From positions 1-64,000 of the forward strand of contig NZ_BOMB01000040.1 of the NCBI RefSeq assembly GCF_016861975.1: a stretch of 64,000 nucleotides of DNA. The letters run 5' to 3'. Of this stretch, positions 33,379-40,616 are shown piece by piece; the stretch's first letter is position 1; each line of letters starts with the position of its first letter. The notes beneath the pieces are model-generated. The model saw only the letters and a program-made list of their open reading frames with translations, ran no database searches and had not been told where the DNA came from. A program made the position numbers and the translations under genes. The DNA is from Actinocatenispora rupis. Lineage in GTDB: Bacteria; Actinomycetota; Actinomycetes; Mycobacteriales; Micromonosporaceae.

Positions 33379-33401
33379 CGCGGGTCGACCCATGACCCGC
33401 G
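33379..33401 (+). terminator. Hairpin after DUF5679 gene
   Basis: CGCGGGTC (33379-33386) and GACCCGCG (33394-33401), 7-nt loop, 5 nt after the stop codon. Confidence 0.5.
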
Positions 33402-33437
33402 TTCCGCTTGTCGGGCGACGGTCACCACCGCCGCCCA

Positions 33438-33492
33438 ACGCGAGGCCCCGAGCCGTCGTCAGCAGGCCCGACGGCGGTTCGGGGCCTCGCGT
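33438..33492. terminator. Very long 23-bp hairpin
   Basis: 33438-33460 pairs with 33470-33492 over 23 positions with only two G-U pairs and no bulge; the outer 12 bp are ACGCGAGGCCCC / GGGGCCTCGCGT. The loop is 9 nt. Probably the main terminator for the DUF5679 transcript. 33493-33630 contains no gene. Confidence 0.7.
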
Positions 33493-33630
33493 CGTACTGT
33501 CCGAACCACGACCACCCTGCCGTACTTCTCCGGGCAAATGCCACGCCGGCTGTGGACAAGTCGATCTCGACGGCAGAGCGCTGTGGATAACCCGGTCGGA
33601 TCCGGGCGTACGTGACCCATCGTGGTCCGC

Positions 33631-34674
33631 ATGAAACGACCGCTGCTGCTGCCCGGCGTACCCCGACTGCAACGCGACCGGAGCACCGTGCAGGTCGGGG
33701 TGAACCCGGACAACGCCGTCGTGGTCCGGGGCGACCGGCCGGCGCTGGCCAAGGTGCTCAACCTGTTCGACGGCACCCGTTCCGAGGCTGTCGTACGGCG
33801 GGAGGCGTCGCAGCTCGGCCTCGCCGAGACCGACGTGACCCGGCTGCTGCACATGCTCACCGCCCGCGGTCTCGTCCGGGACGCCAGCTCGCTGCTCCCC
33901 CGCCAGCTCACCCCGGGCACCCGGCGACGCCTGGAGCCGGAGGCCGCGGCCCTCGCGCTGCGACTGCCCGACCAGGTCAGTCCCGCCCGGGTGCTCGGCC
34001 GCCGCCAGCGGGCCCGGGTGCTGCTCGTCGGGCGGAGCCGGATGGCCGCCCCGCTCGGCGCCCTGCTCGCCGCCTCCGGCGTCGGCCACGTGCACCCGAC
34101 CGGGGCGGGCACCGTCGTCGGTACCGATCCCGCAGTGGGCGGCGTGCTGCCCGACGACACGCGCCGGCCGTACCGGCGGGCGGTGTGCGACGCGATCCTG
34201 CGCGCGGCACCCGACACCGACACCCGCACCATCGACGGCCCGGACGCCGACCTGGTGGTCCTGCTCGGCCGCCCCCGCCCCGTCCCCGCCGGGCTGTACG
34301 GGCCGGTCCTGCGCCGCGTCCGGCACCTCACCGTCTGGGTACGGGACGGCTCGATCGTCGTCGGCCCGCTCGTCCGCCCGGGCCGTACGAGTTGTCTGCA
34401 CTGCGTGGAGATGGCCCGGCAGGACCGCGACCCGAGCTGGCCGGTGCTCGCCGCCCAGCTCGCCACGATGCCCGAGCCGCCCGCCGAGCCGGTCGAGGCG
34501 AGCCTGGCCGCGCTGGCGGTGGCCACGGCAGCGGCGCAGGCCCTGGCGGAGCTGGACGGCGACGAGCCGGCGGTACTCGACGGCGCGCTGGAGATCAGCC
34601 CGCCGGGCATGATCCGCCGACGGGCCTGGCCGGTGCATCCGCGCTGCGACTGCCTCGACCGCCGCCGCCGGTGA
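33631..34674 (+). CDS. Orphan cyclodehydratase/ThiF-like protein (TOMM leader-binding type)
   Basis: 347 residues; start ATG 33631 or GTG 33622, no ribosome site. An N-terminal ~90-residue winged-helix part (VQVGVNPDNAVVVRGDRPAL, then a HTH-like LGLAETDVTRLLHMLTARGL) resembles the RRE precursor-binding domain. A Rossmann-like middle (RARVLLVGRSRMAAPLGALLA) follows, and the zinc-site cysteines are SCLHCVEM near residue 256 and RCDCLD at the C terminus. This is the layout of bacteriocin cyclodehydratase domain (TIGR03882-like) proteins, here without precursor peptide or YcaO. Many actinobacteria carry such an orphan copy of unknown role. Confidence 0.75.
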   Translation: MKRPLLLPGVPRLQRDRSTVQVGVNPDNAVVVRGDRPALAKVLNLFDGTRSEAVVRREASQLGLAETDVTRLLHMLTARGLVRDASSLLPRQLTPGTRRRLEPEAAALALRLPDQVSPARVLGRRQRARVLLVGRSRMAAPLGALLAASGVGHVHPTGAGTVVGTDPAVGGVLPDDTRRPYRRAVCDAILRAAPDTDTRTIDGPDADLVVLLGRPRPVPAGLYGPVLRRVRHLTVWVRDGSIVVGPLVRPGRTSCLHCVEMARQDRDPSWPVLAAQLATMPEPPAEPVEASLAALAVATAAAQALAELDGDEPAVLDGALEISPPGMIRRRAWPVHPRCDCLDRRRR

Positions 34675-34676
34675 CG

Positions 34677-35183
34677 TCAGCCGGCGTCACTCTCCGCCTC
34701 GTCGCTCAGGCGCTCGGTGTACTCGCGACTCACCTCGTTCAGCCGCCGGATGATCGAGACGAACGCCGCGAGCCGGTCCTCGTCGTACTCGTCGAGCACG
34801 CGTTCGACCTCGGCGCCGAGCCCGGCGAAGATCCGCTGCGCGCGTTCGACGTGCGTACCGGTGGCCACGATGACGACCTTGCGCCGGTCGGCGGGGTCAC
34901 GGCGACGCTCGACCAGGCCGCGCCGCTCCAGCCGGTCGAGTACGGCGGTGATGGCGGAGGTGCTCATGCCGGTGAGGGTGGCCAGCCTGCCGGCGGTGAG
35001 TACCTGCTCGTCGCGGGCGAGGTCGAGGGTCTTCAGATCGGTCGAGTTCAGGCCGAACCGGTCGGCGATCGTCTGGTGCATCAGCACGGCCCGGGACGCG
35101 CTCTCCCGCATGGCGTCGTTCAGCTCGGCGTAGAGCTGTTTCCGACGCCCTTGTGACATCATGGAGGCATCGCTTGACGTCAC
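34677..35183 (-). CDS. MarR-family transcriptional regulator
   Basis: 168 residues from GTG 35183, with GAGGAG 8 nt upstream; ATG 35162/35159 lack a ribosome site. MarR winged helix: LNSTDLKTLDLARDEQVLTAGRLATLTGMSTSAITAVLDRLERRGLV in segments, and the wing ERRRDPADRRKVVI. Divergent from an FAD-dependent monooxygenase gene, with TCGA-containing palindromes between, so it very probably represses that gene and itself and responds to an aromatic or antibiotic ligand. Confidence 0.92.
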   Translation of the reverse strand: MTSSDASMMSQGRRKQLYAELNDAMRESASRAVLMHQTIADRFGLNSTDLKTLDLARDEQVLTAGRLATLTGMSTSAITAVLDRLERRGLVERRRDPADRRKVVIVATGTHVERAQRIFAGLGAEVERVLDEYDEDRLAAFVSIIRRLNEVSREYTERLSDEAESDAG

Positions 35184-35202
35184 CCTGACGCTCCTCTATC
35201 TT

Positions 35203-35236
35203 TCGATGTATCGAGACATCCTGCTCGTCGAGATAT
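35203..35236. promoter_or_regulatory. MarR operator region
   Basis: TCGATGTATCGA (35203-35214) is a palindrome, overlapped by GATGT-ATCGAG-ACATC (35206-35220). On the minus strand the region reads as three similar blocks, GATATCTCGA, GATGTCTCGA and GATACATCGA. All lie between the divergent MarR and monooxygenase starts. Confidence 0.6.
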
Positions 35237-35273
35237 CCCGCCCGTCGAGCAATCCTAGCGAACGAGGTGCGTC

Positions 35274-36830
35274 ATGAAGTCCGAACAGACACCGGTCCTG
35301 ATCGTCGGCGCGGGCCTGGCCGGCCTGTCCACCGCGCTGTTCCTGGCCCACCACGGAGTACGGGCCGTGGTCGTGGACCGGCATCCCGGCACCGCGAACC
35401 AGCCGAAGGCACGCGGGCAGAGTCCGACGATCATGGAGGCGTTCCGGCGGGTCGGGGTCGCGGACGCGATCACCGCGGCGACGCCACCCGGCCGCCCCGA
35501 GATGACCATCGTCATCTGCGACGCCGTCACCGGCACCGTCATGCACAGCTACTCCGAGGCGTTCCCCGACTTCGCGGCGCTGTCGCCGATGCCGAGCGGG
35601 ATGGCGAGCCAGCAGGCGGCCGAGGCGGCGATGGCCGCCCGCGCCACCGAACTGGGTGCCGACCTGCGCTTCAGTACCGTGTTGGAGTCCTTCGAGCAGG
35701 ACGCCGACGGGGTCCGCGCGGTGCTGCGCGACGTGTCCACCGACGAGCGGTACGAGCTGACCGCCGAGTACCTGGTGGGCGCGGACGGGAACCGCGGCGG
35801 CGTCGGCAGCGCGGCGGGGATCGGCACGCACGGACGCGGCGCGTTCGGGCACACCACGACGGTGCTGTTCCGGGCCGAGGAGCTGATCGACATCGTCCCC
35901 GACACCGCCGTCCTCATGTACTACGTGCAGAACCCGGCGCTGCCCAACGAGTCCGGCGCGTTCGTGTCCACCGACCGTCCGGGTGAGTACGTGGCGGGCA
36001 TCAACGACGACGCCACGCGTACGGAGGAGGAGACGGTCGCGGCGATCCGCACGCTGGTCGGCCGGCCCGACCTGGACGTCACCGTGCTCGGCAGCAACAC
36101 GTGGGAGGTCGCGCACCGGGTCGCCGACCGGCTCACCGCCGGGCGCGTACACCTGGTCGGCGACGCGGCGCACCTGATGCCGCCGACCGGCGGGCAGGGC
36201 GGCAACACCGCGATGCTCGACGGCATGCACCTGGCGTGGAAGCTCGCCGCCGTCGTCCGCGGCGAGGCCGGCCCGGGGCTGCTGGCCAGCCACGACGCCG
36301 AGCAGCTGCCGTACGGGCAGACCATCGCGGACTGGCAGTTCGCGAACCTGTTCGAGCGGATGCATCCCGACCAGACGCCGGACGATCTGCCCGAGTTGCC
36401 CACCCCCACCATCGGCCTCTTCGGGTACCGGATGGCCAGCGGCGCGATCGTCGGCGGCGCCGAGACGTACGGGTTCCAGGAGGTCACGCCGGCGGTGCCG
36501 GGCATGCGCGCACCACACGTGCCGCTGCTGCGCGACGGCGCGCCGGTGTCCCCACGCGACCTCATGTACGACGGGTTCGTGCTGCTCACCGCCGACCCGG
36601 GCTGGGACGAGGCGGCGACGAAGGTGGCGGAGCGGCTGGGGATCCGGCTCGACGCGTACCGGATCGGCGCCGGGCTCACCGATCCGGACGGCCGCTTCGC
36701 CCCGGCGTACGGGGTGGAGGGCGGTGGCGCGGTGCTCGTGCGGCCGGACGGCGTGATCGGCTGGCGTACGGCGGGGGCGGCGGACGCGGCGGAGCTGGAC
36801 GGCGCGCTGCGCACCATCCTGGACCGCTGA
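35274..36830 (+). CDS. FAD-dependent aromatic monooxygenase (PHBH-like)
   Basis: 518 residues. FAD sites: GAGLAGLSTALFLAHHG at 12-28, the DG motif VGADGNRGGVGSAAG near 170, and GDAAHLMPPTGGQGGNTAM near 296. The C-terminal thioredoxin-like domain is shortened but present. Such enzymes hydroxylate polyketides (RdmE, PgaE) or aromatic drugs such as rifampicin. No biosynthetic cluster surrounds it, so catabolism or drug inactivation under control of the divergent MarR regulator is more likely. GAGGT sits 9 nt before ATG 35274. Confidence 0.9.
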   Translation: MKSEQTPVLIVGAGLAGLSTALFLAHHGVRAVVVDRHPGTANQPKARGQSPTIMEAFRRVGVADAITAATPPGRPEMTIVICDAVTGTVMHSYSEAFPDFAALSPMPSGMASQQAAEAAMAARATELGADLRFSTVLESFEQDADGVRAVLRDVSTDERYELTAEYLVGADGNRGGVGSAAGIGTHGRGAFGHTTTVLFRAEELIDIVPDTAVLMYYVQNPALPNESGAFVSTDRPGEYVAGINDDATRTEEETVAAIRTLVGRPDLDVTVLGSNTWEVAHRVADRLTAGRVHLVGDAAHLMPPTGGQGGNTAMLDGMHLAWKLAAVVRGEAGPGLLASHDAEQLPYGQTIADWQFANLFERMHPDQTPDDLPELPTPTIGLFGYRMASGAIVGGAETYGFQEVTPAVPGMRAPHVPLLRDGAPVSPRDLMYDGFVLLTADPGWDEAATKVAERLGIRLDAYRIGAGLTDPDGRFAPAYGVEGGGAVLVRPDGVIGWRTAGAADAAELDGALRTILDR

Positions 36831-36867
36831 TCGCGGCGTCTGCCGGCTCCGATGGGACAATGCACGG

Positions 36868-38178
36868 GTGACGGATATCCCGCGGCGTGCCGTGTCCCGT
36901 ACCGCGAAGCTGGCGAGCCTGCCGCTCGGGCTCGCCGGCCGGGCCGCGCTCGGACTCGGCAAACGCGTCACCGGGACGGCTGCCGACCTGGTGTCGGCCG
37001 AGATCCAGCAGCGCACCGCCGAGCAGCTGTTCAGCGTGCTGGGGCAGCTCAAGGGCGGCGCGATGAAGTTCGGGCAGGCGCTGTCGGTGTTCGAGGCGGC
37101 ACTGCCCGAGCACATGACCGGGCCGTACCGGGCTGCGTTGACGAAGCTGCAGGAAGCGGCGCCGCCGATGCCGATCGCCAGCGTGCACAAGGTGCTGGCC
37201 GACGACCTGGGGCCGCGGTGGAAGCGGCGGTTCGCCGAGTTCGACGACACGCCGACCGCCGCGGCCAGCATCGGCCAGGTGCACCGCGCCGTGTACCACA
37301 ACGGGATGCAGGTCGCGGTCAAGGTGCAGTACCCGGGGGCCGGGCCGGCGCTGATCTCCGACCTCAACCAGCTCGGCCGGCTCGCCAACCTGTTCCGCGT
37401 GCTGCAACCCGGGCTCGACGTGAAACCGCTGGTCAACGAGCTGCGCGCGCGGGTCACCGAGGAGCTGGACTACAAGCTCGAAGCCGACACGCAGAAGGCG
37501 ATGGCCAAGGCGTTCGCGCACGACGACGAGATCTTCGTGCCCAAGGTGTACTCCGGGTCCGAGCGCGTACTGATCACCGAGTGGCTGGACGGCACGCCAC
37601 TCGCCGAGATCATCGCGAACGGTACGGAGGAGCAGCGCGACCTCGCCGGCCTGCGGATGGCGACACTGCACTTCTCCGCGCCGGCGCGCGCCGGGCTGCT
37701 GCACGCCGACCCGCACCCCGGCAACTTCCGCCTCCTGGACGACGGCCGGCTCGGCGTCATCGACTTCGGCGCGGTGTCCCGGCTCCCCGACGGCCTGCCC
37801 GAGCCGATCGGCCGCCTCACCCGGCTCGCGCTGGCCGGCGACGCCGACGGCGTACTGTCCGGGCTGCGCGACGAGGGGTTCGTGCCGCGGTCGGTCGACG
37901 TCGACGCCCAGGCGATCCTCGACTACCTGCTCCCGGTACTCGAACCGATCGGCGTGGACGAGTTCCGGTTCACCCGCTCGTGGCTGCGCAGCGAGGCGAC
38001 CCGGCTCGCGAACCCGCGCAGCGACGCGTACCAGCTGGGCAAGAAGCTGAACCTGCCGGCGTCGTACCTGATGATCTACCGGGTGACGCTCGGCTCGATC
38101 GGCGTACTCTGCCAGCTCAACGCGAAGGCTGGCTACCGCGGCGTACTCGAACGCTGGCTCCCCGGCTTCGCCGACTGA
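36868..38178 (+). CDS. ABC1/UbiB-family atypical kinase (AarF-like)
   Basis: 436 residues. Signature KxGQ motif as MKFGQALSVFEAALP near 67, Ala-rich nucleotide loop TAAASIGQVHRAVYHNG, lysine motif VAVKVQYPG near 150, catalytic ADPHPGNFRL near 283 and DFGAVSRLP. ATP-binding proteins of this family act on quinone or lipid metabolism. In mycobacteria the homologue (Rv3197) lies next to whiB7 and is linked to macrolide tolerance, and whiB7 is likewise close by here. GACAAT (36856-36861) is 6 nt before GTG 36868, suggesting a leaderless start. Confidence 0.9.
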   Translation: MTDIPRRAVSRTAKLASLPLGLAGRAALGLGKRVTGTAADLVSAEIQQRTAEQLFSVLGQLKGGAMKFGQALSVFEAALPEHMTGPYRAALTKLQEAAPPMPIASVHKVLADDLGPRWKRRFAEFDDTPTAAASIGQVHRAVYHNGMQVAVKVQYPGAGPALISDLNQLGRLANLFRVLQPGLDVKPLVNELRARVTEELDYKLEADTQKAMAKAFAHDDEIFVPKVYSGSERVLITEWLDGTPLAEIIANGTEEQRDLAGLRMATLHFSAPARAGLLHADPHPGNFRLLDDGRLGVIDFGAVSRLPDGLPEPIGRLTRLALAGDADGVLSGLRDEGFVPRSVDVDAQAILDYLLPVLEPIGVDEFRFTRSWLRSEATRLANPRSDAYQLGKKLNLPASYLMIYRVTLGSIGVLCQLNAKAGYRGVLERWLPGFAD

Positions 38179-38251
38179 GCGCACCGGTCACCCGGGCCCG
38201 CCGCTGGCGCGGCCGGCGAGACGCAGCCGCCAGGCGTCGGCTCGGCGCGGG

Positions 38252-38437
38252 TCAGGAGGCGTCGAAGCCGACCTCGATGGCGCGGATCTCGCTGCGGGTG
38301 CAGTCGGTGCACAGCCAGGACTCACCGCGCCGGTCGCGCTGGCGGCACCAGCCGAGCCGTTCCCCGGCATCCGCGGCGGTACGCCCGCAGGTGTGGCAGG
38401 TGACCTCGTCGGTCCTGGACTCAACCTGGATGTTCAT
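38252..38437 (-). CDS. Small zinc-finger protein
   Basis: 61 residues. CHTC near 14-17 and a distant CRQR...CTDC (Cys31, 43 and 46) supply four cysteines for one zinc site. The end SEIRAIEVGFDAS is acidic. No family recognised. It converges with the ABC1 kinase gene (73-bp gap) and probably belongs to the conserved whiB7 neighbourhood. The ribosome site is not evident. Confidence 0.7.
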   Translation of the reverse strand: MNIQVESRTDEVTCHTCGRTAADAGERLGWCRQRDRRGESWLCTDCTRSEIRAIEVGFDAS

Positions 38438-38560
38438 CGCACGTCCGGCGGCGGGTCGTTGGTCGGCACCGGCACCCCCGCGTCGGACACACCTCCGTCC
38501 GGCGACCCAGGCTACTCGCGCGCGCGTCTGTCGGGTGTCGGACAGCGGACATGGTGTCGC

Positions 38561-39085
38561 TCATCTCGCGGCGACGGTACCGGTGAGCCGGCCGCTCTCC
38601 CGCGCCGCGTCCCGGACCGCCCGTACGGCGTCGGCCGGTGCGGTGTCGGGGGCGAGCCGCAGCGCCTTCGGCAGGGCGTACACGGTGAAGCGGTAGTGGT
38701 GGGTGCCGGTGCCGGCCGGCGGACACGGCGGTGACCAGCCGGTACGCCCGGCGGAGTTGCGGCCGACCACCCCCGGCGGGGTACGACCGGCGTCGACGTG
38801 GCGCGTGTCCGGCGGGATGTCCGTCACCACCCAGTGCGTGTACGTCCCGCCCGGCGCGTCGGGATCGTCCACGACCAGCGCCAGCGCGGCGGTCCGGGTC
38901 GGCACGCCGGACCAGGACAGCGGCGGCGACCCGCCCGCGCCGCGGCACGTGTACCGGTCGGGAATGGCGGCGCCGCCGGCGAACGCGGTCGACCGCACCG
39001 AGAGGCCGGCCGGCGGCGTGCGTCCACCGCCACCGCATCCGGTCAGTACGGCGGTGGCGGCGAGGGCGACGGCGATCCACCGCAC
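38561..39085 (-). CDS. PEBP-family (YbhB/YbcL) lipoprotein
   Basis: 174 residues from GTG 39085. Lipoprotein signal with LTGC at 13-16, then a PEBP domain: DRYTCRGAGGSPPLSWSGVP, LVVDDPDAPGGTYTHWVV (with the DPDAP and Thr-His-Trp ligand-site residues) and HHYRFTVYALP. Surface-anchored; PEBP proteins bind anionic ligands, function here unknown. TACGGT on the minus strand (39098-39093) is 7 nt before GTG, so a leaderless start fits better than the longer frame from 39163. Confidence 0.82.
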   Translation of the reverse strand: MRWIAVALAATAVLTGCGGGGRTPPAGLSVRSTAFAGGAAIPDRYTCRGAGGSPPLSWSGVPTRTAALALVVDDPDAPGGTYTHWVVTDIPPDTRHVDAGRTPPGVVGRNSAGRTGWSPPCPPAGTGTHHYRFTVYALPKALRLAPDTAPADAVRAVRDAARESGRLTGTVAAR

Positions 39086-39151
39086 GGTGCGGACCGTACC
39101 ACCGGCGTACCGGAAGATCTCGCGGGATCGCAGTAACAGCAACGGAAAGGG

Positions 39152-39196
39152 GCCGGCCCGCACCGCGACCTGATGTGGGTCGCGGCGCGGGCCGGC
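39152..39196 (-). terminator. Terminator between small ORF and PEBP gene
   Basis: 39152-39169 pairs with 39179-39196 over 18 positions with a single A-C mismatch (GCCGGCCCGC arm visible on both sides). Loop 9 nt. It separates the whiB7-side genes from the PEBP lipoprotein gene. Confidence 0.7.
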
Positions 39197-39277
39197 GGGA
39201 GGGTACGTGGCTCAGGTGCGAGCGTCGGGCTCGGCGTACCTGACACGTACCGGTGTCGGGTGGTCCGGCGGCGCCGG

Positions 39278-39424
39278 TCAGCTGCCCTTGCGCGCCCGGG
39301 CGGCCACACTCAGGGCCGGCCGGTACGGCAGGGAACGCCAACGCGGCGCCCGGCGCATTCGTGCCCGGGCCAGTACTTCGTGCAACGTATGCATCTCAAC
39401 ACTCCGGTTCGTCATCTCGTTCAT
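39278..39424 (-). CDS. 48-residue Arg-rich hypothetical protein
   Basis: ATG 39424 (or ATG 39415 and 39394) to TGA 39280-39278. Composition is strongly basic with 11 Arg, e.g. VLARARMRRAPRWRS and VAARARKGS. GGAAG lies 6 nt upstream of the first ATG. It sits 47 bp after whiB7 on the same strand and before a strong terminator, so it may be expressed with whiB7. No family recognised. Confidence 0.5.
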   Translation of the reverse strand: MNEMTNRSVEMHTLHEVLARARMRRAPRWRSLPYRPALSVAARARKGS

Positions 39425-39471
39425 CTCGGTACTTCCAGGGGTGGGCGGGCTGACCCGCGTCGGACGGGGGT

Positions 39472-39828
39472 TCAGGCCGCGGACGACCTGGCGACCTCAC
39501 GCAGGACGGCGTCGGTACGGGCCGCTACCTGGGCCCGCGCGACGGCGTCACGCGCAAGGTCTTCCTTGCGGGGCCGGCCCCGCGGCCGCTTACGCGGCAC
39601 GACGGCACCGTGCTCGAAGATCTCGCCGCCCCACACGCCCCACGGCTCGTGCCGCTCCAGCGCGCCGGCCAGGCACTCGACCCGCAGCGGGCAGTCGCCG
39701 CACAGCGACTTGGCCACTTCCAGGTCCGCCGGGGTGTCGGCGAACCACAGGTCGGCTTCGAAGCTCCGGCAGGGCAGGTCCACCCCGGTCTCGACGGTCG
39801 GGTCGAGGGGAGTCACCACCAGGCTCAT
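39472..39828 (-). CDS. whiB7: WhiB7, redox-sensing activator of antibiotic resistance
   Basis: 118 residues. Four cysteines for a [4Fe-4S] cluster: Cys20, Cys43, Cys46 and Cys52 (CxxC as CGDC). GVWGG turn at 64-68 and an AT-hook RGRPRK at 83-88 that identifies WhiB7 among the Wbl proteins. In the family it binds sigma-A and AT-rich DNA next to -35 boxes to switch on efflux, ribosome-protection and other resistance genes. ATG 39828 has GAGG 10 nt upstream; the open frame extends to GTG 39849. Preceded by a terminator and two upstream ORFs (39884-40515). uvrD2 follows upstream, as in mycobacteria. Confidence 0.93.
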   Translation of the reverse strand: MSLVVTPLDPTVETGVDLPCRSFEADLWFADTPADLEVAKSLCGDCPLRVECLAGALERHEPWGVWGGEIFEHGAVVPRKRPRGRPRKEDLARDAVARAQVAARTDAVLREVARSSAA

Positions 39829-39883
39829 CGCCCGGTCACCTCGTTTCACGCTCGTGGCTTGATCAACTTCTGGGGAAACAAAA

Positions 39884-39983
39884 AGGCCGCGGAACCCGGT
39901 GTGCGGGATCCGCGGCCTCGAGGTGAGCCGGTCGGCCTGGTCAGGCCTGACTTTCCGGTCTTCCTCGAGGTGGGATTCCGCGG
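39884..39983 (-). promoter_or_regulatory. whiB7 attenuator: terminator with U-tract and competing antiterminator
   Basis: On the minus strand the terminator stem is 39918-39904 with 39898-39884 (15 bp, one mismatch, 5-nt loop), followed by TTTTT. This is the only classical U-tract terminator I see in the window. Just upstream, CCGCGG (39983-39978) and CCTCGAGG (39970-39963) can pair with CCTCGAGG (39923-39916) and CCGCGG (39915-39910), giving 14 bp around a 7-nt bulge and breaking the terminator stem. The upstream half of the antiterminator lies in the last codons of the 134-codon ORF, so a ribosome there would favour termination. Confidence 0.75.
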
Positions 39984-40345
39984 GCGAGAACCTTGGCCGC
40001 CATGGCCAGGGTGGACGCCGCGCCTACACCGGTCCCCTGCTGCTGGTCGATGCCGGCGGCATCGACGGACTCGTGCATCTCCGTGGAGACACTGAGCCCC
40101 TGGGTACGGAACTGAGGTGCCACATAGATCGGCTCACCGATCGGGAAGGCGGCCATCCAGCCGCCGTTGATCGGTGCACCGACACCGCGCATGCGGCGAA
40201 CGGGACTGCCGCTGTCGACTGCGGTGCTGGACCGCTCGACCCGCGGCTCGACCGGAACGGGGAACCCGGACACCGGCGCCGAGAACGCGGGCAGGTTGAT
40301 CGACAGCGGCGTGCACGGTCGCTGATCGCGGCTGATCGTCTCCAC
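39941..40345 (-). CDS. 134-codon upstream ORF in whiB7 leader
   Basis: GTG 40345 with AGGAGG exactly 8 nt upstream, the best ribosome site in the region; TGA 39943-39941. The product is Pro/Ser/Gly-rich with no recognised family (SINLPAFSAPVSGFPVPVEP, then MRGVGAPINGGWMAAFPIGE and SVSTEMHESVDAAGIDQQQ). The stop is 23 nt before the terminator stem and the last codons form half of the antiterminator, so translation of this frame probably sets whiB7 expression. It may also yield a real protein. Confidence 0.6.
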   Translation of the reverse strand: METISRDQRPCTPLSINLPAFSAPVSGFPVPVEPRVERSSTAVDSGSPVRRMRGVGAPINGGWMAAFPIGEPIYVAPQFRTQGLSVSTEMHESVDAAGIDQQQGTGVGAASTLAMAAKVLARGIPPRGRPESQA

Positions 40346-40350
40346 TGTCG

Positions 40351-40383
40351 TCACCTCCTGACGGCGCTCGGGTCGCTGGCCAT
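40351..40383 (-). CDS. 10-codon upstream ORF at start of whiB7 leader
   Basis: ATG 40383 with GAGGGAG 7 nt upstream, reading MASDPSAVRR then TGA. Its last two sense codons are AGG-AGG, rare Arg codons, and they are at the same time the Shine-Dalgarno of the 134-codon ORF. The stop overlaps an in-frame GTG (GTGA at 40354-40351). A ribosome on this ORF must cover or uncover the next ribosome site. Confidence 0.6.
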   Translation of the reverse strand: MASDPSAVRR

Positions 40384-40476
40384 CTGGCTGCTCCCTCGGT
40401 CTGAATCCGAACTCCGCACCGGCTCTTACCCGCGGTCGAAAACCCGCGGAAACCGGCGCGTCACCCGGACCTTGGC

Positions 40477-40515
40477 AGGCTATGCCGTGATCCGGTCGGG
40501 TGGCAATCGAATTTA
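40477..40515 (-). promoter_or_regulatory. whiB7 promoter with AT-rich WhiB7 site
   Basis: Minus strand: TTGCCA (40506-40501), 18 nt, TAGCCT (40482-40477), with TAAATTCGA (40515-40507) directly upstream of the -35. An AT block abutting the -35 is the known mark of WhiB7-activated promoters, so autoregulation is expected. Start near 40470 gives a leader of about 640 nt. Between it and the first uORF, two CCGCGG boxes (about 40430 and 40444) can form a hairpin. 40516-40616 contains nothing else apparent. Confidence 0.65.
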
Positions 40516-40616
40516 CGGAAGACGTTGCGGAAGTCTCTCCGAACCTCCGGTCGACCACCCCGGTGTCGCCGTGACCAGCGACAACGGCAACCCTACGCCG
40601 CAAGGTCAAGACCGCG

